A program made the translations under genes and the position numbers. Source: Acidobacteriota bacterium (GTDB taxonomy: Bacteria; Acidobacteriota; Blastocatellia; RBC074). Taken from it: a stretch of 54,946 bases of DNA. The stretch spans positions 1 through 54,946 of the forward strand of contig JAFDVL010000049.1 in the NCBI GenBank assembly GCA_018268995.1. Reading direction: 5' to 3'. Below the pieces are notes generated by a model, which worked only from the letters and a program-made list of their open reading frames with translations, searched no databases and had not been told where the DNA came from. The first letter of the stretch is position 1; the number at the start of each line of letters is the position of its first letter. Shown in pieces: positions 1-6,496 of this stretch.

Positions 1-1799
1 CAGTTCGCGTTGGAGCTGCATTACTCCAAGCCCTGTGTTCGCCCTTTCGATGAGGAAGGGCGAGGATTGAAACATTTCAGTCAACGGGATGCGCGGGATG
101 TTGGCGTATGTTCGCCCTTTCGATGAGGAAGGGCGTGGATTGAAACAACAAGGACGAACCGCAGATTAGCTACATTCTGCGTTCGCCCTTTCGATGAGGA
201 AGGGCGTGGATTGAAACGAAGCGCGCGGGTTGAAAGAGGTTTGGGAGATTTTGGTTCGCCCTTTCGATGAGGAAGGGCGTGGATTGAAACAATACGTCAT
301 CCCCCGTCGGGACGGCTGTGGAAGCGGTTCGCCCTTTCGATGAGGAAGGGCGTGGATTGAAACTGACGTGGCCTCGGATAATACGCAGTGGTTTATCAGT
401 TCGCCCTTTCGATGAGGAAGGGCGTGGATTGAAACGCTCATTGACCATCCCGAATGGAAGCAACATTTCAAGTTCGCCCTTTCGATGAGGAAGGGCGTGG
501 ATTGAAACTGAGGTAAAGCTGAAGAAGCGGAAGGAATAGCTCTTGTTCGCCCTTTCGATGAGGAAGGGCGTGGATTGAAACCTGACTAAAACAAATCCTT
601 CGCCCTTCCTTTGGCGGTTCGCCCTTTCGATGAGGAAGGGCGTGGATTGAAACTTAGCCATTGTGGGGGCAAACTCCCTAATGGCTGGGTTCGCCCTTTC
701 GATGAGGAAGGGCGTGGATTGAAACTTTTAATTACTGTGCTAGTTATCCGCAGCCCCGGCGTTCGCCCTTTCGATGAGGAAGGGCGTGGATTGAAACTTC
801 TTTGATCCGATCAACAAAACAGTCGCAAAACGTTCGCCCTTTCGATGAGGAAGGGCGTGGATTGAAACAAAGACAGCTATCCAAACGGTAGCTACAAGCG
901 AGTGTTCGCCCTTTCGATGAGGAAGGGCGTGGATTGAAACTGGGGATTCATCGTCAGTCAAAATCTTCCCTATTGGTTCGCCCTTTCGATGAGGAAGGGC
1001 GTGGATTGAAACGCGGCTGGAACTTCCATTAAAACGACGCTGGCGTGTTCGCCCTTTCGATGAGGAAGGGCGTGGATTGAAACCAGCAGGCCGGGGGATT
1101 TGGTTGATCGTTGTAGAGTTCGCCCTTTCGATGAGGAAGGGCGTGGATTGAAACATGGGAAGATTGACAGCGGAGGAAGCGGCTTCCATTGTTCGCCCTT
1201 TCGATGAGGAAGGGCGTGGATTGAAACATCCACACCTACGCCATTACTGCGCTGTGCTTCGTTCGCCCTTTCGATGAGGAAGGGCGTGGATTGAAACTCG
1301 ATGCCACAGCGCCAGGATCACTTATATGATGTTCGCCCTTTCGATGAGGAAGGGCGTGGATTGAAACTCCTGCGCTGGCGCTCTGCATTGCTCAGCGCCT
1401 TGGTTCGCCCTTTCGATGAGGAAGGGCGTGGATTGAAACATATTGCGGATCAGACCCCCCTAAAATGCAAATACGTTCGCCCTTTCGATGAGGAAGGGCG
1501 TGGATTGAAACAGGACTTGCAGATTGACAAAAACACGAGCCGCCGCGTTCGCCCTTTCGATGAGGAAGGGCGTGGATTGAAACTTATCGGAGGGAACCAA
1601 CACTCGCTGATAAAAGAGTTCGCCCTTTCGATGAGGAAGGGCGTGGATTGAAACCTCGAAGACTTACAAACGGCAGTTCACAGTGAAGTGTTCGCCCTTT
1701 CGATGAGGAAGGGCGTGGATTGAAACGAGACCTTCGATGAAGAGCGCTTGTATGCTGCTTCGGTTCGCCCTTTCGATGAGGAAGGGCGTGGATTGAAAC
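1..1799 (+). CRISPR. CRISPR array, 25 repeats, open at the left edge
   Basis: Twenty-five 37-nt repeats begin at 37, 110, 181, 254, 327, 399, 472, 545, 617, 689, 761, 832, 904, 976, 1047, 1118, 1191, 1261, 1331, 1403, 1475, 1547, 1618, 1690 and 1763. They enclose 24 complete spacers of 33-36 nt; bases 1-36 look like another spacer cut by the window edge. Each repeat starts GTTCGCCC and ends ATTGAAAC. Repeat bases 4-10 (CGCCCTT) pair with 20-26 (AAGGGCG) around a 9-nt loop. The ATTGAAAC end is typical of the 8-nt crRNA 5' tag of type I and III systems, so I infer transcription on + with the leader off the left edge. All repeats I read are identical except the first, which has A instead of T at base 63 (repeat position 27). 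No cas genes are present, so the subtype is undetermined. The last repeat ends one base before the mlaD stop codon. Confidence 0.98.
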
Positions 1800-2945
1800 T
1801 TAGAAAACGGTAACTTTTACGTTCAAGTACTTCTTCGGATTCTGGCGCAGGTCATAGAGGAGCTTGGTCATTTCAGAGGTGGTTTCATTCAGATTTTTAT
1901 ACAGTGCCTCATCTTTCAACAGCTTGCCTGCCGTGCCTTCACCTTTTTCCAGGTTTTCGGTCAGGGTGCGAATTTTCGCTAATGAATCGCGGAACTCCTG
2001 GTACAGTACGTCTTCGTGAAGAAGCTTGCCCACGGTGCCTTCGCCGCGATTTACTTTGGCAATCGTGTTGTCGAGCTTGTCTGCGGTGGCTTCAAATTTC
2101 ACGATCAGGTTTTTGGCGCGGTTGTACAGCTCTTCGTCCTTGAGCAATTTGCCTACGGTTCCTTTGCCTTCACGCGTATCGGCTAACACCAATTTGATTT
2201 GTTCGGCGGATTCTTTGAAGCTGGCTACCAGTTCGTTTGCCCGATTGTACAGTTCAGGATCACTGATGAGCTTGCCTGCCGTGCCTTCGCCTTTGCGAAC
2301 TGAGGACATCAAGGCTTCCGCCTGGAGCACGGTTTTGTTGAGGTTTGTGTAGATCGTTTCGTCTTTCAAAAAGCGTCCGATGCTGCCCTCGCCTTTGCGA
2401 ATGTTGGCGGTCACGTCCTTGATGTTGTCGGTGATGACGTTGAGGTTATCCATCGCCGTCTTGGAGGCATTGATGATGTCGCCGACGCTTTTAGTGGCGT
2501 AGCTTTTGATGATGGCATTGTTTTGAATGGCCTGTCCTTTGGTAGTGCCGGGCGTGATGTCAATGATGTTATCGCCCAACACGCCTGCGCCTTTGAGGAC
2601 AGCCAGCGAATCGGTGCGCACCCGCTCGATAGCCGGGACATTGTTGATTTGACCACTCAGTTCCATGACGACTTCGATTAAATCATTGGCATTTTGATCG
2701 TCAGGGATTTTTGAAGTGAGGTTGATTTCTTTCACGCTGCCGATCTTCATCCCGGACAAACGTACTTCTGCGCCTCGATGCAATCCGTCCACGTTTGCCA
2801 TAAACGTGCGCACAGTTGTTTTCTTTTTGAAGATGGTGAGGTCTCCGCTAACGGCAAAAATAGTAAGAATTAAGATTCCAATTGCCGCCAGCACCAACAA
2901 GCCGACGCGTAACCCTGCGATAGAATTCTTTTGTTGTTGCGGCAT
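1800..2945 (-). CDS. mlaD: MlaD-type MCE-domain lipid transport protein
   Basis: 381-residue substrate-binding component of an Mla-type phospholipid ABC transporter, anchored in the inner membrane and acting in the periplasm. One N-terminal transmembrane segment (about residues 11-34) is followed by an MCE domain (about 43-130). The C-terminal half carries five copies of a GEGTxGKLLxDxxLY-like motif in a helical tail, spaced 34, 41, 41 and 34 residues apart. The tail ends NPKKYLNVKVTVF, an ending I recognise from other long MlaD homologues, so the gene looks complete even though its TAA directly abuts the CRISPR repeat. It is the last gene of mlaE-mlaF-mlaD, 19 nt after mlaF. No terminator is visible between its stop and the array, so its transcript may run antisense through the repeats. 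The family call is firm; the lipid cargo is unknown. Confidence 0.93.
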   Translation of the reverse strand: MPQQQKNSIAGLRVGLLVLAAIGILILTIFAVSGDLTIFKKKTTVRTFMANVDGLHRGAEVRLSGMKIGSVKEINLTSKIPDDQNANDLIEVVMELSGQINNVPAIERVRTDSLAVLKGAGVLGDNIIDITPGTTKGQAIQNNAIIKSYATKSVGDIINASKTAMDNLNVITDNIKDVTANIRKGEGSIGRFLKDETIYTNLNKTVLQAEALMSSVRKGEGTAGKLISDPELYNRANELVASFKESAEQIKLVLADTREGKGTVGKLLKDEELYNRAKNLIVKFEATADKLDNTIAKVNRGEGTVGKLLHEDVLYQEFRDSLAKIRTLTENLEKGEGTAGKLLKDEALYKNLNETTSEMTKLLYDLRQNPKKYLNVKVTVF

Positions 2946-2964
2946 AGTTTTTCCGGTTGTCAGG

Positions 2965-3789
2965 CTATCCCCGACGTTGTAAGAAGCGGCGAATATAAGG
3001 GTCGGGCGCTTCGTTCAATTGCTCGTCAGAACCGCTAAAAATTATCTGACCATCTTTAAGCATAATAAAGCGAGTATTGACGAGGCAAACTTCATCATTT
3101 TCCTTATGAAATTCCACGTCGCCTTGTTCATTGCGCGTGACATATTCGCTGGAAAGCACTTCGATGTCTTGCAGGCGATGGGTGACAAAGATCGAGGCCA
3201 CATTTTCCAGATCACGTAACTTCAAGGCCAGTTCGCAGATTGTGCGGGCTGTGATCGGGTCAAGTCCGGCGGTCGGTTCATCGAAGAGAACGATTTTCGG
3301 ACTGCCGACCAGCGCGCGCGCGATGCCTACACGACGCCGCATTCCGCCCGAAAGCTCATTCGGCAACTGGAAGATGGCATGTTCTAAATCAACAAAGCGC
3401 AACATCTGCCTGACGGTGGGTTCCACTTCACTTTCGGGGACTTTTTGTTCACGCAGGCGATAGGCGACGTTTTCGTACACGGTCATACTGTCGAACAGCG
3501 CGCCTTCCTGAAAGACCATCCCGATTTTTTGTCTCACGCGCATGAGCTGTTCTTCGTTGTGATCCGTGATCTCTTCGCCGTCAATAAAGATTTGCCCTGC
3601 GTCTGGTTTTATTAAGCCCAGCGCCAGCCGCAGAATCGTTGATTTGCCTGTGCCCGATCCGCCCATGACAATCTTGGATTCACCTCGCCCGACCTCAAAG
3701 CTGACGTTGTCGAGGATGACACGATCCCCGAACGCTAAGGTCACTTCACGAAATTCGATGGCATGCTGGGGGCCATAAGTTCTAGTCAT
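2965..3789 (-). CDS. mlaF: MlaF-type ABC transporter ATPase
   Basis: 274-residue cytoplasmic ATPase that powers the Mla-type lipid transporter with the MlaE permease and MlaD. Visible motifs are Walker A GGSGTGKS (43-50), the Q-loop (Gln94), the signature LSGGM (146-150), Walker B IVLFDE (166-171) followed by the D-loop AGLD, and the H-loop His204. All catalytic residues are present, so it should be active. The ATG at 3787-3789 overlaps the end of mlaE by 8 nt, which suggests translational coupling. The order permease, ATPase, MCE protein matches the usual mla organisation. No mlaB (STAS) or mlaC gene follows in this operon. Confidence 0.95.
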   Translation of the reverse strand: MTRTYGPQHAIEFREVTLAFGDRVILDNVSFEVGRGESKIVMGGSGTGKSTILRLALGLIKPDAGQIFIDGEEITDHNEEQLMRVRQKIGMVFQEGALFDSMTVYENVAYRLREQKVPESEVEPTVRQMLRFVDLEHAIFQLPNELSGGMRRRVGIARALVGSPKIVLFDEPTAGLDPITARTICELALKLRDLENVASIFVTHRLQDIEVLSSEYVTRNEQGDVEFHKENDEVCLVNTRFIMLKDGQIIFSGSDEQLNEAPDPYIRRFLQRRG

Positions 3790-4549
3790 ATCCCAATATG
3801 GTCGCGATCAAGAGCTTGGTAATTAAAAAATCTACGAAGATAACCAGAATTGAAGAAACCACGACAGAACGCGTGGTGGCGCGTCCCACACCAACCGTAC
3901 CGCCTTTTGTGCTTAACCCCATATAGCAACCGACGATGGCAATGATAAAGCCGAAGACGACGGGTTTGAGTAAGCCGCCAATAATCTCATTGCCCGTCAT
4001 CGCCCTTTGCGCTGAGGCCATGTACACCGAAGTCGCCTGGAAGATTTGCGAGACTGCGACGAATAGTCCACCGAGAATTCCCATTAAATCGCAAATGACT
4101 GTCAGGGCGGGTGCCATCAACAGCAACGCGATGATGCGGGGGATGACTAATTTCTTCACAGGGTCAGTCCCCAGCGCACGCATCGCATCAATTTGCTCGC
4201 TCACGATCATCGAACCTAGTTCGGCGGCGATCCCTGATCCGACACGGCCTGCCAGCATCAGGCACGTCAACACCGGGCCTAATTCACGAATCAAGCTGGT
4301 TGCGACCAATTCCCCTGTTTGATTGGTGAAGCCAAAACGTTGCAGCGTGTTGGCAGAGTTGAGCGCAAGCACCCCGCCAGTGAATGTTCCCGTTAGCAAA
4401 ATGATGGCCAGCGATCCGAATCCCAGCACATCCATCTGCTTGAGCATTTCGCTCCAGTACATGGGGGGACGAAAGAGAGAACGTAGCGCTCGCCACGTCA
4501 ACAAGGTTATTTCCTGAAGTTGGTAGATCGTGTTGTAGAGTAGATTCAT
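3782..4549 (-). CDS. mlaE: MlaE-type ABC transporter permease
   Basis: 255-residue inner-membrane permease of the Mla/MCE lipid transporter. It has a short amphipathic N-terminus and about five to six hydrophobic segments. The family core is clear: a GTFTGG loop, then the conserved RELGPVLTCLMLAGRVGSGI region and the EIDAM-like segment SEQIDAMRALGTDP. Length is typical for the family. It is the first gene of the mla operon, and the 410-nt region upstream, shared with the divergent LysM gene at 4960, should hold the promoter. The family assignment is strong. The direction of lipid movement cannot be judged from sequence. Confidence 0.95.
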   Translation of the reverse strand: MNLLYNTIYQLQEITLLTWRALRSLFRPPMYWSEMLKQMDVLGFGSLAIILLTGTFTGGVLALNSANTLQRFGFTNQTGELVATSLIRELGPVLTCLMLAGRVGSGIAAELGSMIVSEQIDAMRALGTDPVKKLVIPRIIALLLMAPALTVICDLMGILGGLFVAVSQIFQATSVYMASAQRAMTGNEIIGGLLKPVVFGFIIAIVGCYMGLSTKGGTVGVGRATTRSVVVSSILVIFVDFLITKLLIATILGYD

Positions 4550-4959
4550 TCAGATCGAATCAGGCTGGATGATCCTCAGCCCAGAGCCAAACATCGTACA
4601 GTTCGCCTGCGCTGACCCGCACGCTTCCAGAGAAGAACAGGCGTTGGAATCATTTCATATCTCATCGGTAAACATCGAAGCTCGTGACGACGGCTCATGA
4701 TGCTGAAAAAGTTCAGCGTTGTCTAGCGAAGTCCGGGAAAGTCTGGAAAACACAAACCTCAAAAGTCTTCATCGCAGTTCTTTGGACTTGCCTAGACATC
4801 TGTTGTAGCCTTGTGTAGACTCCCCGCATCACAAATCCGAGGAAATGTGCGGAATAACAATTAATTAGTGGCGATGTAACATGAATTACATTGAATTCAC
4901 TAAGCAGGAAATCAACTACCGGCCCTGGGTGGCTGTTAATTTTGAGGAGGATTTAGAAA
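4550..4959. other. Divergent intergenic region, mlaE / BON-LysM gene
   Basis: 410 nt between two divergent genes must contain promoters for both the mla operon (-) and the gene at 4960 (+). I could not fix a convincing -35/-10 pair on either strand. The only structure I can support is a short open frame at 4881-4967, listed separately, and the Shine-Dalgarno GAGGAGG at 4944-4950, nine bases before the ATG at 4960. Confidence 0.6.
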
Positions 4960-4967
4960 ATGGCTGA
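4881..4967 (+). CDS. Possible 28-residue leader peptide
   Basis: An ATG at 4881 opens 28 codons ending in TGA at 4965-4967. It starts MNYIEFTKQE and ends EEDLENG. The stop overlaps the start of the BON-LysM gene (ATG at 4960) by 8 nt in another frame, and the Shine-Dalgarno of that gene lies inside the short frame. This is the layout expected for a translationally coupled leader peptide. Against it, I see no strong ribosome binding site in front of 4881, and a frame of this length can occur by chance. It matches no peptide I recognise. Confidence 0.25.
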   Translation: MNYIEFTKQEINYRPWVAVNFEEDLENG

Positions 4968-5337
4968 TTTAGACGCACTCAAAGCAAAGTATCAATCTGT
5001 GCTTGACCTCGCATCGGAGGTAGGGATGGGTATTTCACACGTCCATATTCAGGACGAAAAATTGTACATCAGTGGCAACGTTGCCTCTGACCACGCCAAG
5101 AATGCAATTTGGGACGAGGTCAAACGCATCAATCCGGCCACAGATGATGTGTGGCCTGACATCAACATTGGTTCCACCACCTACACGGTGCAATCCGGCG
5201 ATACGCTTTCGGCGATTGCCAAGCGCGTGTATGGAAATGCGAATCAGTATCATGCGATTTTCAACGCCAATACCGATAAATTGTCGGATCCTGATCGCAT
5301 TCAGGTCGGACAGGAATTAACCTTGCCTGCCGCCTAA
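4960..5337 (+). CDS. Kbp-like BON-LysM domain protein
   Basis: 125 residues with no signal peptide. Residues about 10-72 look like a BON-type domain (ISHVHIQDEKLYISGNVAS and following). Residues 74-123 are a LysM domain (TYTVQSGDTLSAIAKRVYG through IQVGQELTLP). The same two-domain order is found in Escherichia coli Kbp (YgaU), a cytoplasmic potassium-binding protein, so a Kbp-like role is plausible. Without an export signal, peptidoglycan binding is less likely. The start is fixed by GAGGAGG at 4944-4950. A strong terminator at 5362-5398 makes it a single-gene unit, apart from the possible leader peptide upstream. Confidence 0.88.
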   Translation: MADLDALKAKYQSVLDLASEVGMGISHVHIQDEKLYISGNVASDHAKNAIWDEVKRINPATDDVWPDINIGSTTYTVQSGDTLSAIAKRVYGNANQYHAIFNANTDKLSDPDRIQVGQELTLPAA

Positions 5338-5361
5338 CTTGATTCTAAGCAACAAAACCAG

Positions 5362-5398
5362 AGAGCCGCTGTGTTATCAAAAACGCACGGCTCTTTTT
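5362..5398 (+). terminator. Rho-independent terminator after the BON-LysM gene
   Basis: AGAGCCG (5362-5368) pairs with CGGCTCT (5388-5394), and TTTTT follows at 5394-5398. It lies 24 nt after the stop at 5337. The open frame of the next gene could be extended back into this stem, so the hairpin also supports the later start at 5440. Confidence 0.85.
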
Positions 5399-5439
5399 CA
5401 TATCTGCCTGCCAATCAAAATAAGGAGTTTTTCCGAATC

Positions 5440-5742
5440 ATGTTTATCATCGCTGTTCAATTCATCATCCACTCCGACCACGTTGCGGATTTCAAAGATG
5501 CCGTGATGAAAAATGCGGCTGCCAGTGAACGGGATGAGCCTGGCTGTCATCAGTTCGATGCCTGCTTTAATGCGGATGGAACGCAATGCTTTTTATACGA
5601 GGTCTATGATGATGAAGCTGCCTTCGGCGCACATCGTGCCTCACCACATTTCAATTTGTTTTTTGAAACTGTCCAGCCAATGATTGTCGAGCGGCGATTT
5701 GAATCCTATGAACGCCCCGAAAATCCCTACAAGGCAAAATAA
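5440..5742 (+). CDS. ABM-domain monooxygenase-like protein
   Basis: 100 residues, nearly all one antibiotic-biosynthesis-monooxygenase (ABM) ferredoxin-like domain of the YgiN/LsrG type. Typical parts are the start MFIIAVQFIIHSDHVADFKD, the ERDEPGCHQFDACFN strand pair, the FLYEVYDDEAAFGAHRASPHF helix region and the ending FESYERPENP. Such proteins are small dimeric cytoplasmic enzymes acting on quinones or short metabolites; the substrate here is unknown. The chosen ATG has TAAGGAG at 5421-5427. An upstream start would lie inside the terminator stem. The next gene starts 8 nt after the stop, so the two are probably co-transcribed. Confidence 0.85.
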   Translation: MFIIAVQFIIHSDHVADFKDAVMKNAAASERDEPGCHQFDACFNADGTQCFLYEVYDDEAAFGAHRASPHFNLFFETVQPMIVERRFESYERPENPYKAK

Positions 5743-5749
5743 AGGACAG

Positions 5750-6355
5750 ATGCTGATTCGGAAATTACATCGGATCATCGGGATGATCATGGTGCTTCCA
5801 TTTCTGGGCTGGGCTGTTACGGGAATGGTGTTTTTCCTGAAGCCTGGATACGCTGGAGCCTATGAAAGCCTGCAAGTGAAAACCTATCCGTTGCGCGCTC
5901 CGCTTACCCTGACGCCTGACCCGTCCTGGCAGGAGGTCAAATATCTGAAGACTGTGTTAGGACTTCATCTGCTCGTGCGCACGGCACAAGGCTGGAAGCA
6001 AGTTGATCCTGCAACGATGGCCCCACGAACTAAGCCAACTGAATCGGAACTACGATTATTGCTTTCTGATGCTTTCACGACGAACCCCAGTCGTTATGGG
6101 GAAATCAGAGAAGCCTTGCCGGATAGCGTTATCACAAGCACAAACATCAGAATTTCATTGGACTGGAATCGTCTCAGTCTTCAACAAAGTGGGCCAGACA
6201 CCAGGCGAATAGATTGGCTTTATAAAATTCACTATTTGCAATGGACAGGCGTCAAAGCGGTGGATGAGATTCTGGGAGTCGTTGGGCTTGTGCTGGTCGT
6301 CTCGCTGGCAGGTCTCGACTTGCTTTTACAAACGAAGTTTATGAAAGCAAAGTGA
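5750..6355 (+). CDS. PepSY-associated membrane protein
   Basis: 201 residues from the ATG at 5750. The start RKLHRIIGMIMVLPFLGWAV and the following TGMVFF form the first membrane segment, with the RKLHR motif typical of PepSY-associated membrane (PiuB-like) proteins. A periplasmic PepSY-like stretch follows, then a second membrane segment near the C-terminus (about residues 174-195) preceded by LYKIHYLQWTG. Such proteins often accompany TonB receptors or iron reductases, but no such partner is adjacent. I chose 5750 because AAAGGA (5741-5746) precedes it and the RKLHR motif then sits at the N-terminus. ATG 5708 or TTG 5684 inside the previous gene are alternatives. Function unproven. Confidence 0.7.
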   Translation: MLIRKLHRIIGMIMVLPFLGWAVTGMVFFLKPGYAGAYESLQVKTYPLRAPLTLTPDPSWQEVKYLKTVLGLHLLVRTAQGWKQVDPATMAPRTKPTESELRLLLSDAFTTNPSRYGEIREALPDSVITSTNIRISLDWNRLSLQQSGPDTRRIDWLYKIHYLQWTGVKAVDEILGVVGLVLVVSLAGLDLLLQTKFMKAK

Positions 6356-6496
6356 ATACTTGGTGACATCACGCAGCGGTGGCCAACAACTTGAGGCGAC
6401 GAAATCACTTTAGTTGCAAAAAATCCTATCGCCTCTTAAAATGCTGCATCAATTCGCAATACTCCGCTGCTTCCAAAGGAATCATAGGGAACAAGG

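Noticed and set aside
582..616. Spacer 582-616 contains TTCGCCCTT, nine bases of the repeat
   Set aside because: Short enough to be chance; the spacer otherwise differs from the repeat.
166..1651. Several open frames across 166-1651 on both strands with repeated motifs
   Set aside because: They are the CRISPR repeats translated in different frames; each repeat lacks stops, so the frames stay open. No ribosome sites or gene-like composition.
1..1799. Search for a cas operon beside the array
   Set aside because: The genes right of the array are mlaD, mlaF and mlaE; no cas protein motif is visible in the window.
5371..5439. Upstream start for the ABM gene at 5371
   Set aside because: It begins inside the terminator stem of the previous gene; the ATG at 5440 has a ribosome site and the family N-terminus.
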